Below are positions 47,681 to 56,631 of a stretch of 64,000 nucleotides of DNA, piece after piece. Origin of the DNA: Paenibacillus endophyticus. GTDB lineage: Bacteria > Bacillota > Bacilli > Paenibacillales > Paenibacillaceae. How positions within the stretch are numbered: position 1 is the stretch's first letter; each line of letters begins with the position of its first letter. Below the pieces are notes generated by a model. It worked only from the letters and a program-made list of their open reading frames with translations. It ran no database searches and was not told where the DNA came from. The position numbers and the translations under genes are program-made. The stretch covers positions 1 through 64,000 of the forward strand of contig NZ_JACHXW010000029.1 in the NCBI RefSeq assembly GCF_014192395.1. The letters are read 5' to 3'.

Positions 47681-48424
47681 TTGGTTCTCGAGACTTTTAG
47701 TCGCGAAGAAAAGTTGCAAATTATGAGTTTCAATCAATGCCGTAATGATTTGCAAATAAATGTAGTAGCCCCACGAGGGAGGCGCGGATTTGCAGGAGCA
47801 ATGGGACAGCAAGGGCCGGCAGGACCACAAGGACCACCAGGATTAACGCTACCCGGACAGCTGACTTACTATGATTTTGTTCAAATCCCCAATCCGATGA
47901 CAGCAGGTGGCCCGGCCATTGTCGTACTTTCACCGCCAATCGCGCCAGCGACAACAGGGCCTGAGGTACAAGTTAGCAATCAATTTTTGGAGCTTCGTGG
48001 TACAGAAGCGAACAGCAGAATTGCTTTGATGGCAACTGTTGTATGGAGTTTTTCTTTCATCACGCTCCCCGCACCAGAAGTGGCTATTGGAACGCAAAGG
48101 ATACAGTTTAGTTTATTTCGCGATGCGCCATTGACGGGTCAGCGCATTTGCCAAGTCTTAAATGCAGGCAGCATCACTCAAATCAACAATGAAGGCGATG
48201 CGACAACGCTCGTCACGGGGACATTTACAGCCTCATTCACATGCACAGATTCAGGATTTACGGGCAGCACGATAAATTATTATCTAACGGCAGCTGCAGG
48301 TCCATCTACCGGGTTTAGTTTTGATCTGGATGAAGGTGGTCCAACGGCTATCAACGATTTTATGAATATCAATGTCAGTGAAATTCATTTTAGCGGAAAG
48401 GTTATCGGACCTAACGCTGTCTAA
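47681..48424 (+). CDS. Collagen-like spore-surface protein
   Basis: 247 residues. After a ~35-residue head comes a short collagen-like Gly-X-Y stretch (GAMGQQGPAGPQGPPG, about residues 39-56) and a C-terminal beta-rich domain beginning YYDFVQIPNPM and ending VSEIHFSGKVIGP. Collagen-like proteins with such heads and trimerising tails coat spores of Bacillus and Paenibacillus (BclA-type). TTG start 5 bases after GGGAGGTG. A paralogue follows 20 bases later, so they form one operon. Surface location is inferred from family; no signal peptide or SLH is present. Confidence 0.8.
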   Translation: MVLETFSREEKLQIMSFNQCRNDLQINVVAPRGRRGFAGAMGQQGPAGPQGPPGLTLPGQLTYYDFVQIPNPMTAGGPAIVVLSPPIAPATTGPEVQVSNQFLELRGTEANSRIALMATVVWSFSFITLPAPEVAIGTQRIQFSLFRDAPLTGQRICQVLNAGSITQINNEGDATTLVTGTFTASFTCTDSGFTGSTINYYLTAAAGPSTGFSFDLDEGGPTAINDFMNINVSEIHFSGKVIGPNAV

Positions 48425-48444
48425 TCAATCTGGAGGTGTAAATT

Positions 48445-49173
48445 GTGCATTGTGCTCCAAGGCATAAGAGAAGAAGGGTGCTAACCAAGAAATGCGGTAC
48501 ACGTAAAGTCAATGTCCGCCGAGGACCAAGAGGACTCACTGGCCCCGTTGGCCCAAGCGGCCCCGCTGGACCGGTAGGTCCTCAAGGTGTTCCTGGTCCA
48601 GCAGGGAGTGGGCTGCTGAGATCCTACGACTTTGTCGAAATTCCGAATCCAATGGTAGCAGGCGGCCCGGTCATCACAACAGTCGGTCTGCCGGTAGCGC
48701 CTGCTACAATTGGGCCTGAAGTACAAGTATCGGGCGAATTCTTAACAGTGAGCAGGGTTAATGGAGGTAGCCGGATCGCGCTTAACGCTACCATCGGATG
48801 GAGTTATATGTTTGAAAGTGGAGCAGCTCCACAATTAGCGGTTGCAAGCCAAGTGATGCGTTTCAGCATTTACCGCGATGCGGCAATTACAGGCACGTTA
48901 GTCGGTACTATCGTAGATGGCGGTACCGTAACGGAAATTAATTTGGTGGGTGCGGGTACAACCCAGATACAAGGATTGTTCACATCAACATTTAACGTTA
49001 CCGATACGGGAGCGACAGGCCCAACAGCGAACTACTTCTTGACTGCGGCAGCTGGACCTGCATCAGGTTTTGGCGTCGGCTTTGATGCACCGCCTGAACC
49101 GATAACGAATTTTACTAATCCGGTCATCACTGAGCTACATCTTAGCGGTGAGGTTATTGACCCGAGCCCATAA
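48445..49173 (+). CDS. Collagen-like spore-surface protein, paralogue
   Basis: 242 residues with an Arg/Lys/Cys-rich head (HCAPRHKRRRVLTKKCGTRK), a collagen-like stretch (GPRGLTGPVGPSGPAGPVGP), and the same C-terminal domain as the gene before it: YDFVEIPNPMVAGGPVI versus YDFVQIPNPMTAGGPAI. GTG start 6 bases after GGAGGTG. The pair arose by duplication; heteromeric trimers are possible. Confidence 0.8.
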   Translation: MHCAPRHKRRRVLTKKCGTRKVNVRRGPRGLTGPVGPSGPAGPVGPQGVPGPAGSGLLRSYDFVEIPNPMVAGGPVITTVGLPVAPATIGPEVQVSGEFLTVSRVNGGSRIALNATIGWSYMFESGAAPQLAVASQVMRFSIYRDAAITGTLVGTIVDGGTVTEINLVGAGTTQIQGLFTSTFNVTDTGATGPTANYFLTAAAGPASGFGVGFDAPPEPITNFTNPVITELHLSGEVIDPSP

Positions 49174-49201
49174 CTTAACCAACAATTGTGATAGATAGCA
49201 G

Positions 49202-49268
49202 ACTCTTTTCCAACCTCCAGTCACCCCAATTGGTCCGGCTGGTTGAAGGGAATGAAAAGAGTTATTTT
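49202..49268 (+). terminator. Long-stem terminator after the collagen-like operon
   Basis: ACTCTTTTC at 49202 pairs with GAAAAGAGT at 49254, with an inner CAACC/GGTTG stem, followed by TTATTTTTA. Confidence 0.6.
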
Positions 49269-49295
49269 TAAGCAGATTTCCCGCTAAACTGATTG

Positions 49296-49554
49296 AACTA
49301 ACGGGAAATTATAGCTTCATAATCACCTGGACGAGGCTGCCGGCATAAATCGGCAGCATTGTTGAGCTAACGGGCAGCATTCCTATTATGAAGTAATAAT
49401 AGGTTAGATAGCTGCTGAAGGTGGCTTGTTTGGCATCAGAAACTGTCTGTATGTACACGATTCAAACCTACAGGTTCAGGACAGGACTCTCTACTCCTAT
49501 CTATACTTTTGCACTCTGATTGAGTGCAAGCCACCTTTCCAGGTGGCTTTTTTT
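49296..49554 (+). repeat. 255-bp non-coding repeat element, copy 2, with intact terminator
   Basis: Same order of blocks as 38418-38669. Here the last hairpin AAGCCACCT-TTCC-AGGTGGCTT runs into seven T and is a good terminator. GGTGGCTTG (about 49420) can instead pair with CAAGCCACC (about 49528), which would break the terminator, an attenuator-like arrangement. The nearest downstream gene (49767) is about 210 bases away. Confidence 0.75.
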
Positions 49555-49766
49555 ATTGCTCATGAATTGACCTGTCTGTTGAAAGCTTTGACGTAAGATT
49601 TAGTTGAACTTTAATACGAACGGGCAGATTACAATAAGAATCGACACATCTGAAAGTATAAATATTATTCACTTGTACTTAGAAGCGGCTTAAGGCTTTT
49701 GCCGTTCAATGTGCAATCATAATATGGTATTGGTATCTGAAAACTGTACTAAGAGAAGGTACTGAT

Positions 49767-49976
49767 ATGAGGTACTGGGGATTTGGTGTGTTTGAAAATG
49801 ATTTTGTAGGAGATTGGGTAATAGATCTCATTGAAACTGACAGCATGAATTTAATCGAAGAAGCAATTCAACTAGCACTTGAAGATGCTTTTATTGAAGC
49901 TGACACTGCAAGTACGTCAGAGGCTTACCAGAAGTCCGTAAAAAAGCAAAGGCATTACCATGAGCATGTCCCGTAA
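49767..49976 (+). CDS. DUF4259-like protein, short
   Basis: 69 residues. The start MRYWGFGVFENDFVGDWVID resembles DUF4259 (M-G-A-W-G-x-G-x-F-E-N-D-x-A-x-D-W), followed by a helix with IEEAIQLALED. DUF4259 proteins are usually about 120-140 residues, so this one is probably truncated. AGAAGG lies before the ATG. No function is known for the family. Confidence 0.6.
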   Translation: MRYWGFGVFENDFVGDWVIDLIETDSMNLIEEAIQLALEDAFIEADTASTSEAYQKSVKKQRHYHEHVP

Positions 49977-50381
49977 GGGTACGCCCGCTAATAATGCCCC
50001 ATTGAATCGTTTCACACCTCTTAAAGTGCGAAACATTCTATCTCGACCATTTAACCTGTACAACGACCGCCATCGTGATACAGATAGTCAAAGATAACAT
50101 TCATTATTATAACCATATTCGTATTCAAGCGAAACTAAATAACCAGTCACCGATTCAGTATCGGAAACTGGCATGTTAGTTAGGTGTTTTATCTCTGTCT
50201 CAAAAACAGGGGTCAGTTCCACGGTTCTGAAGGCTTTTTAAGCTTAAAGCATTTATGAGTACAATTCACGAGACAAATTTGATGTAGCGAATGTAATGTT
50301 CAATTGCAAATACAACGAATACAAATGTACAAGATTTTTGTTTACTGAGATTCATTAAAAAACTTATGTCTGGAAACAAGA
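49977..50381. other. Gene-free interval
   Basis: No coding sequence or clear repeat is supported. It separates the decaying accessory region from the second regulon. Confidence 0.4.
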
Positions 50382-50411
50382 AAAAAGCCACATTAATTGC
50401 GGCTTTTTTTC
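50382..50411. terminator. Bidirectional A/T-flanked hairpin
   Basis: AAAAAAGCC and GGCTTTTTT pair across about 11 bases, a short terminator just upstream of the importer promoter that insulates the second regulon. Confidence 0.5.
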
Positions 50412-50425
50412 TGTCTGCCTAAATC

Positions 50426-50488
50426 TTAATTCCGGACATGAAGTCGAAAGAATGACGGGGACCCTTATGAGAACGGTTCCATTATAAT
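50426..50488 (+). promoter_or_regulatory. Promoter of the second importer with shared 33-bp activator motif
   Basis: TTAATTCCGGACATGAAG then TCGAAAGAATGACGG, followed by GGTTCCATTATAATT whose TATAAT (50483) is the -10 box. The motif, the GCGGTTCC/ACGGTTCC block and the -10 spacing recur at 55389. Probably the operator of the YesN-like regulator at 61442. Confidence 0.65.
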
Positions 50489-50530
50489 TAAGGATATAGA
50501 GCGGTGATAAAGAGAAGGAGGAGGAGTACG

Positions 50531-51448
50531 ATGAAAACACCGTTTATACATGATTTGATCCGATACAAAACCTTGCTGCTCATGCTCTTGCCGGCGTTGC
50601 TGTTCGTGCTGCTGTTCCAATATACGCCGATGCTCGGCTTGGTGCTTGCCTTCAAGGAATACACGTACGCCAAAGGCATTATAGGGAGCGACTGGGTTGG
50701 GATCAACAATTTCAAGTTTTTCTTCATCTCCGGCAATGCATGGATGGTAACGCGAAACACGGTCCTTTACAACGCCGCCTTCATCGCCATCAATCTGGTG
50801 CTGCAGGTAGGAGTAGCGATTATGCTGTCGGAGATCCGCAGCCGATGGTTTAAGAAGGTCAGCCAGTCGTTGATGTTCTTGCCATTCTTCATATCCTGGG
50901 TCGTGGTCGGCACGATCGCTTACAATCTGCTGAACTACGAGCACGGCACGGTCAATTCGCTGTTCCGGGCGGCGGGAATAGATCCGGTCAACTTCTACGG
51001 TACGCCGGGCGTGTGGCCGTTCTTGCTGGTATTCTTCAATGCTTGGAAAGCGGTTGGCTACGGCGCCGTCTTCTACCTGGCGGCCATAACGAGCATTGAT
51101 CAGGAGATGTTCGAAGCGGCGGAGACCGATGGGGCGAACGTATTCCAGCGCATTTGGTATATCACGCTTCCTTCCTTGAAGCCGACGATGATGATCTTGA
51201 CGCTTCTAGCGGTCGGCCAAATTTTCCGCGGAGATTTCGGACTGTTCTTTAACTTGGTAGGGGGCAACGGACTTTTGTTCAACGCAACCGATGTCATCGA
51301 TACGTTCGTCTACCGCTCTCTGGTGGAGAACAATGAAATCGGCATGTCGGCGGCAATCGACTTCTTCCAATCGGTCTTATGCTTAGTCACGATTCTTATC
51401 GTGAACGGGATCGTACGCAGAACGGACAAAGATTCGGCCTTATTCTAA
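50531..51448 (+). CDS. Sugar-type ABC transporter permease, LplB family
   Basis: 305 residues with six predicted membrane helices, the N-terminal LLMLLPALLFVLLFQYTPMLG and an EAA loop (EAAETDGANVFQRIWYITLP). ATG 50531 follows AAGGAGGAGGAG by 5 bases; an upstream in-frame GTG overlaps this site. First gene of a permease-permease-lipoprotein operon. Though LplB-like by family, the promoter motif shared with an N-acylamino-acid operon suggests a substrate other than a plain sugar. Confidence 0.93.
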   Translation: MKTPFIHDLIRYKTLLLMLLPALLFVLLFQYTPMLGLVLAFKEYTYAKGIIGSDWVGINNFKFFFISGNAWMVTRNTVLYNAAFIAINLVLQVGVAIMLSEIRSRWFKKVSQSLMFLPFFISWVVVGTIAYNLLNYEHGTVNSLFRAAGIDPVNFYGTPGVWPFLLVFFNAWKAVGYGAVFYLAAITSIDQEMFEAAETDGANVFQRIWYITLPSLKPTMMILTLLAVGQIFRGDFGLFFNLVGGNGLLFNATDVIDTFVYRSLVENNEIGMSAAIDFFQSVLCLVTILIVNGIVRRTDKDSALF

Positions 51449-51471
51449 TCCGGAAAGGAGTTAACAGCCCG

Positions 51472-52365
51472 ATGAAAGCGACAAACAAGATCCGGATGGA
51501 TCAGTTGGTGCTAAACGCGGTGTCTTATAGTTGGGTAACGTTTGTCGCCGTGTTATGCGTTTTGCCGTTCCTGCTTATCCTCAGCGGTTCTTTAACCAAA
51601 GAAAGCGAGATCATTTTGGAAGGCTTCAAGCTGATTCCGAAGCAGTTCTCGCTGGAAGCCTACCAGTTTATTTTCAATTATCCGCAAGACATTCTTCGTG
51701 CTTACGGCGTAACCGTTTCCTTAACCGTGCTCGGCACGATTCTGTCGCTGTTCTTCATCTCGATGAGCAGCTATGTCATTCAGCGGACGGACTTCAAGTG
51801 GCGGAACGCCTTCTCGTTCTTCTTCTACTTCACGACGTTGTTCAGCGGAGGGCTCGTTCCCTTTTACATCCTGGTCGTCAACTACCTGAAGCTGAAGGAT
51901 ACGTATTGGGTATTGCTGCTGCTTCCGCTGATCAATGTGTTCTATATCCTTGTCATGAAGAGCTTCATGAGAAGCATCCCCGCCGCGATCACGGAGTCGG
52001 CCAAAATAGACGGAGCGGGCGATTTCACCATCTTCCTCCGGCTGATCCTGCCCCTCTGCAAGCCCGCTCTTGCGACGATCGGATTGTTCGTGGCGCTGAA
52101 CTATTGGAACGATTGGTTTTATTCGTTGCTCTTCATTAGCGATCAGAAGCTCTACGCCCTTCAATATTACTTGTATAAGGTAATCGGCAATGTAGACGCG
52201 CTCAAAATCGTTGCGGAGAAAACCGGGAACCAGGTTCCGGATTTGCCTGGCGAAGGAATCAAAATGGCGCTGACCATGGTCGTCACGGGACCGATTATTT
52301 TCTTGTACCCGTTCGTTCAGCGTTATTTCGTTAAAGGACTTACGATAGGCGCCGTCAAAGGATAG
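51472..52365 (+). CDS. ABC transporter permease, LplC/YtcP family
   Basis: 297 residues, second membrane subunit, with the EAA loop (AITESAKIDGAGDFTIFLRL) and the family end QRYFVKGLTIGAVKG. AAAGGAG lies 11 bases before the ATG. Starts 23 bases after the previous stop and is followed closely by the binding-protein gene. Confidence 0.94.
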   Translation: MKATNKIRMDQLVLNAVSYSWVTFVAVLCVLPFLLILSGSLTKESEIILEGFKLIPKQFSLEAYQFIFNYPQDILRAYGVTVSLTVLGTILSLFFISMSSYVIQRTDFKWRNAFSFFFYFTTLFSGGLVPFYILVVNYLKLKDTYWVLLLLPLINVFYILVMKSFMRSIPAAITESAKIDGAGDFTIFLRLILPLCKPALATIGLFVALNYWNDWFYSLLFISDQKLYALQYYLYKVIGNVDALKIVAEKTGNQVPDLPGEGIKMALTMVVTGPIIFLYPFVQRYFVKGLTIGAVKG

Positions 52366-52421
52366 TACCGGTAACCCCGGTTTATCATAGCATGACAAAA
52401 TTTTCTGAAGGGGGAAAGAGG

Positions 52422-54026
52422 ATGAATAGCAGGACGGGCTCTAAGAAGAGAAAGCTTTGGTTAAGCACAGTACTAATCCTCATGTTGAGCATACTGGTCA
52501 GTGCTTGCAGCGGCAATGGCGGCGGCAATAACACAACGGAAAGCGCATCTCCCACTGCTTCGGGGACGACGGAGCCAACTGTCAGCGCCAGCACATCGCC
52601 TGAAGCAATTGATACGTTCGAGCCAGTCACGCTCAAACTGGTCTTGGTCGGCACAAAATCGGCCGACACGGACGAAGTGTACGCGGAAGTCAACAAGATC
52701 ATGAAGGAAAAGATCAACGCTACGCTCGAGGTTCGATTCCTGGATTGGAACGAATACAGCCAGAAGTATCCGCTTATGTTCGCGGCGAATGAAGAGTTTG
52801 ACTTGGCTCTCACCGGCAATTGGTTAGACCATACGGGGACAGCTCGCAAGGGCGGATTCCTGGAATTGACGGAAGAAATGATTAAGAAGTATATGCCGCA
52901 GACTTGGGCGCAGCAGCCTCCGCTTGCTTTTGAGCAATCGAAAGTAGACGGGAAGCTCCACATGATATCGAGCAATGCCTTTGAGTCTGGCTTTCAAGTG
53001 GCAGTCATCCGCGGCGATTTAAGGGAGAAATATAATTTGCCGGAAGTGAAGTCGCTAACCGATTTTGTCAACTTCCTGACGACGGTCGCCAAGAACGAGA
53101 AGGGAATGACCGCCTTCGGCGGACCGAGCGTGAACATTAACCCGAACCCGATCCCGATCATATTCGGTGATCTGGAACGCGCCTTCGTGCATGGCAGCGC
53201 TCCGCTTATCTATGAATTGAATAGCCCGAACCCGAAGATTTCCAACTATCTGGACGACCCGGAATACGCTGGAAGACTAGAAATGCTTTACGAGATGGCT
53301 CAGAACGGCGTATGGGAGAAAGATTCCATCGTGTCCAAGACGGTTTGGCTGGATGCCTTCAAAGAAGGCAAAACCGCAGCCTTTAACAGCAACATTCTGA
53401 ACGCGGCATCCGCGATGGAAGCCATCAATCTGGTCCATCCCGAGTGGAAGCCGGAAGTCGTGGATATCCACCCGAGTGCCAAGCGGACTCGATCTCCTTT
53501 TAACGGCGGCGGGATCGCAATTCACGCCACCTCCAAAAATCCTGAGCGGGCTTTGATGGCGCTGGATCTTCTTCGTTACGACAAAGAGATATGGGATTTG
53601 ACGGTCTACGGCATCGAGGGTAAACACTGGGAGCCTGTAAGTGACACCAAGTTCAAAAGCCTGCCGGCCTCAACCGGATTTCCGCCGGACGGCGTTTCCC
53701 CTTGGGGCTGGAGAACGCAAGAAATGATCCGACAGCTTGAAGGACTGGCCGGCGATCTCCTTGCGTCTACCAATGAAAAATGGAAAGCGAACAATATCGT
53801 CGACAGCAAGCTAGCGACGTTTGTTCTTGACGATACCAATATCAAAAACGAGCTGGCTGCGCTGGCCAACGTTCAGAAGACATACCTGTTGCCGATTTTC
53901 CATGGTCTTGTGAAGCCGGCGGATGGTATTCCTCTGGCAAAGGAGAAGCTGAAAGAGGCGGGACTCGACAAGGTCCAGGCCGAAATGCAGAAGCAAATTG
54001 ACGCTTTTATCCAAAGCAATCCGTAA
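52422..54026 (+). CDS. Extracellular solute-binding lipoprotein of the second-regulon importer
   Basis: 534 residues: signal peptide with lipobox (LSILVSAC, Cys about residue 28), Gly/Asn then Ser/Thr/Pro-rich linker, and a DUF3502-containing LplA-like fold typical of ~500-aa lipoproteins (VTLKLVLVGTKSADTDEVYA, GSAPLIYELNSP). ATG 52422 follows AAAGAGG and AGGGGG; in-frame ATG 52392 is an alternative with a longer basic tail. It is last in its operon and is followed at once by an SLH-protein relic. Confidence 0.92.
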   Translation: MNSRTGSKKRKLWLSTVLILMLSILVSACSGNGGGNNTTESASPTASGTTEPTVSASTSPEAIDTFEPVTLKLVLVGTKSADTDEVYAEVNKIMKEKINATLEVRFLDWNEYSQKYPLMFAANEEFDLALTGNWLDHTGTARKGGFLELTEEMIKKYMPQTWAQQPPLAFEQSKVDGKLHMISSNAFESGFQVAVIRGDLREKYNLPEVKSLTDFVNFLTTVAKNEKGMTAFGGPSVNINPNPIPIIFGDLERAFVHGSAPLIYELNSPNPKISNYLDDPEYAGRLEMLYEMAQNGVWEKDSIVSKTVWLDAFKEGKTAAFNSNILNAASAMEAINLVHPEWKPEVVDIHPSAKRTRSPFNGGGIAIHATSKNPERALMALDLLRYDKEIWDLTVYGIEGKHWEPVSDTKFKSLPASTGFPPDGVSPWGWRTQEMIRQLEGLAGDLLASTNEKWKANNIVDSKLATFVLDDTNIKNELAALANVQKTYLLPIFHGLVKPADGIPLAKEKLKEAGLDKVQAEMQKQIDAFIQSNP

Positions 54027-54044
54027 GCAATTAGACGAATAATC

Positions 54045-55039
54045 ATGACAATCCGACAAGCGGGGTGGCGCAGCATCTTATCCAAGATGCCGAACCATCC
54101 CTTTTTTTCACTCCAAGATGTTAAGGTGCAAATCGAAATCGCCGAGCCTTCCGAGGATATGGTAAAGGTTGTAGAAAACTCGGCAATTGATGGCGAGTTT
54201 GCCATTATGATTCCTCCGTTAAATTTCACGGTGAGCGGAATATACGGGGATAAAACGATTGAGATTGCTAAGTTTAATGCGTTCGTGGAAAGAATGATCG
54301 CGATTCCGGAGAATGTAGATCCTAATCGAATAACGACTGGAATCATAGTCTATTCAGACGGAACGATACGCCATGTTCCGACCAAGCTGATCATCATCGA
54401 TGGTACGTATTATGCTAAGGTTAACAGCTTGACCAACAGCACCTACTCAATCGTATGGCATCCGCTGGCGTTCAAGGACGTTGCCGGTCACTGGGCCAAA
54501 GCCGCAGTAAACGATATGGGGTCTAGGATGGTTATCAGCGGTATCGGAAATGGCTTATTCAATCCTGATCAAGATATTAATCGTTCCGAGTTTGCGGCGA
54601 TTGTGGTTCGAGGATTAGGATTAAAGCTAGAAAAAGGAGTTGTGCCATTCTCGGACGTGAAGGCATCGGATTGGTATAGTGAAGCCATACAAACAGCTTA
54701 TTCTTATCATCTAATTAATGGTTTCGAGGATGGAACCTTCCGTCCAACGGATGAGATTACTCGGGAACAAGCTATGGTCATCATTGCTAATGCGATGAAG
54801 ATCACCGGTCTTCAGGCGAAGCTTCAAGGGAATGAAACAGGAGATTGGATGAATGCTTTCAATGACGCCGCTAACGTATCCGAATGGGCAAAGAGCAGTG
54901 TTACGGCAAGCATTCAAGCCGGTGTTGTCTCCGGAAGAGGCAAAGCGGTAAAGCGGTCTTTTCGCCGAAAGCTTACATCACTAGAGCCGAGGTGGCCGCA
55001 ATCATTCAGAGAATCCTTCAGAAGTCGGAATTGATCTAG
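54045..55039 (+). pseudogene. 3' relic of an SLH-domain surface protein
   Basis: No signal peptide; the frame opens in the middle of a domain (VKVQIEIAEPSEDMVKVVEN, a module often preceding SLH domains) and has SLH repeats with FKDVAGHWAKAAVNDMGSRM and FSDVKASDWYSEAIQTAYSY. In the third repeat the duplicated bases GCGGTAAAGCGGT shift the frame; the correct frame reads VFSPKAYITRAEVAAIIQRI to TAG 55039. The catalytic or binding part upstream is lost. The cell may once have carried a second surface enzyme in this locus. Confidence 0.8.
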
Positions 55040-55196
55040 ATTGGAGAACGTCAACACATCGAGATGTCGGGGCTCTGCCAGGAAGCTGCGACATACCGTT
55101 ATTTTTACTTGATTCCGCACAAGAAAGGACAAAATGGCAGAAGATTAATTTGAGGGCGGTTACATTGATCGGAACGTATAGAAAGGGATGAGAGTA

Positions 55197-55292
55197 ATGA
55201 TCGGTTCTTCGTTGGGGATGAATGCCCAGCAGAATATATGGAAGCTGTTCGACAATGCGCAGTTTTCCAGCTCCGAGATGAATTTACGGTGA
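55197..55292 (+). CDS. Unrecognised 31-residue open frame
   Basis: ATG after GGGATGAGAG; MIGSSLGMNAQQNIWKLFDN, no family recognised. It may be the start of a truncated gene, since it ends just before the terminator at 55311. Bases 55040-55196 hold nothing else that I can support. Confidence 0.2.
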   Translation: MIGSSLGMNAQQNIWKLFDNAQFSSSEMNLR

Positions 55293-55310
55293 GAAATAAG
55301 TCTTTACCCG

Positions 55311-55352
55311 AAAAAAGCCGTACCGGGATTTTTTTCTCGGCACGGCTTTTTT
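55311..55352. terminator. Strong bidirectional terminator
   Basis: AAAAAAGCCGTaCCG and CGGcACGGCTTTTTT pair around a T-rich loop. It insulates the next operon from upstream transcription. Confidence 0.75.
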
Positions 55353-55388
55353 GACACTTGCGGAAAATTCACCATTCCTTGCGTTACC

Positions 55389-55451
55389 TTAATTCCGAAC
55401 ATGCAATCGAAAGAATGCCGGGGTCCAATTCAAGAGCGGTTCCGTTACAAT
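55389..55451 (+). promoter_or_regulatory. Promoter of the racemase operon with shared 33-bp activator motif
   Basis: TTAATTCCGAACATGCAA then TCGAAAGAATGCCGGGG, then GCGGTTCC and a -10 box TACAAT at 55446. Near-copy of the promoter at 50426 with the same motif-to-box distance. Confidence 0.65.
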
Positions 55452-55493
55452 TATCACTAATAAAAGGTGAATGTCGAAAGGAGCGGCTCGCGG

Positions 55494-56606
55494 ATGAAAA
55501 TCGATCGAATTACGTTAAGACAGGTTCAAGTGCCTTTGAAAGCTCCCTTCGAGACAAGCTTCGGGCGGATGGCCAGGAAGAATTGTGTGATCGTCGGCGT
55601 GTATAGCGACGGAATGGTCGGTTATGGAGAAAGCGTTGCTTTCTCGCATCCTTACTACAATGAGGAAACGACGGATACGATCTGGTATATGCTAGAGCAT
55701 TATCTAGTTCCGGGCTTAGTCGGCAAGGAAGTAACGCGACCCGAAGAGATCTCGGATCTCTTCGCATCCATTCGCCGCAACCATATGGCAATTGCTTCGA
55801 TCGAGACGGCCGTGTGGGATTTATACGCGAAACAAAATGATATTTCATTGTCCCAAGCGCTAGGAGGAGTTATACAAGAAATCGAGGTTGGCGTAAGCAT
55901 TGGAATCGAGTCTTCGGTCGAACTGGTCGTTCAGAACGTAGAACGATTCGTTGAGCAGGGCTATAAGCGAATGAAGGTGAAAATCAAACCAGGCTTTGAT
56001 ATCCGCGTAGTGGAAGCGATTCGCAAACGATTCGGCGACGATTTACCTCTTATGGTTGATGCGAACTCCGCTTATACGCTTAAGGATGCACCGATTCTGA
56101 AAGAGCTGGACCACTATAATCTATTGATGATTGAGCAGCCGCTAGCGCACGATGATATTATCGAGCATGCTGCCTTGCAGAGAGAGCTGCGTACGCCCGT
56201 TTGTCTGGATGAGAGCATTCATACTTTGGCGGATGCCCGTCACGCCATTGACCTCGATAGCTGCCGGATCATGAACATTAAGATCGGTCGGGTCGGCGGA
56301 TTGGCGAACGCGAAGAACATTCACGATCTTTGCTTGGAACGGGGCATACCGGTCTGGTGCGGCGGAATGCTTGAACTTGGTATCGGCCGTCTCCATAACG
56401 TTGCCCTCTCCTCCTTGTCCAATTTCTCGATACCAGGTGATGTTTCCGCCTCTAAGCGTTTCTGGGAACAAGACATCGTCGAGCCGGGCATCATGATGGT
56501 TCGTCCCGGCGTATTGTCGGTTCCGACAGGCGCGGGAATCGGTCATGACGTATGCGAGGAACGTTTGGAGCGAATGACAATCCGAATGTTTCAAGGTATC
56601 GCCTAG
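55494..56606 (+). CDS. Enolase-superfamily N-succinylamino acid racemase / OSBS-like protein
   Basis: 370 residues of the muconate-lactonising subgroup. The lid domain (VPLKAPFETSFG) precedes a barrel with the two catalytic lysines in KMKVKIKP and NIKIGRVGG, and metal ligands in MVDANSAY (Asp), IEQPLAHDD (Glu) and CLDESIH (Asp). This set fits o-succinylbenzoate synthase/N-succinylamino acid racemase (NSAR). No menaquinone genes are near; instead a GNAT and an M20 deacylase follow, matching the Geobacillus-type pathway in which NSAR epimerises N-succinyl-D-amino acids. AAAGGAGCGG precedes ATG 55494. First in a four-gene operon. Confidence 0.88.
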   Translation: MKIDRITLRQVQVPLKAPFETSFGRMARKNCVIVGVYSDGMVGYGESVAFSHPYYNEETTDTIWYMLEHYLVPGLVGKEVTRPEEISDLFASIRRNHMAIASIETAVWDLYAKQNDISLSQALGGVIQEIEVGVSIGIESSVELVVQNVERFVEQGYKRMKVKIKPGFDIRVVEAIRKRFGDDLPLMVDANSAYTLKDAPILKELDHYNLLMIEQPLAHDDIIEHAALQRELRTPVCLDESIHTLADARHAIDLDSCRIMNIKIGRVGGLANAKNIHDLCLERGIPVWCGGMLELGIGRLHNVALSSLSNFSIPGDVSASKRFWEQDIVEPGIMMVRPGVLSVPTGAGIGHDVCEERLERMTIRMFQGIA

Positions 56607-56631
56607 GAGAGAGCAAAGGGGGAGTGACCGA

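Noticed and set aside
49381..49554. T-box or known metabolite riboswitch in the 255-bp repeat
   Set aside because: No T-box sequence (UGGNACC type) or other conserved aptamer core that I recognise, and no gene directly downstream.
51531..52139. 202-residue plus-strand frame inside the permease gene
   Set aside because: It is a shifted-frame shadow of the clear LplC-type permease, rich in Arg/His, with no ribosome site or family.
51721..52398. 225-residue minus-strand frame
   Set aside because: Antisense to the permease; charged low-complexity composition typical of a shadow of a GC-richer gene.
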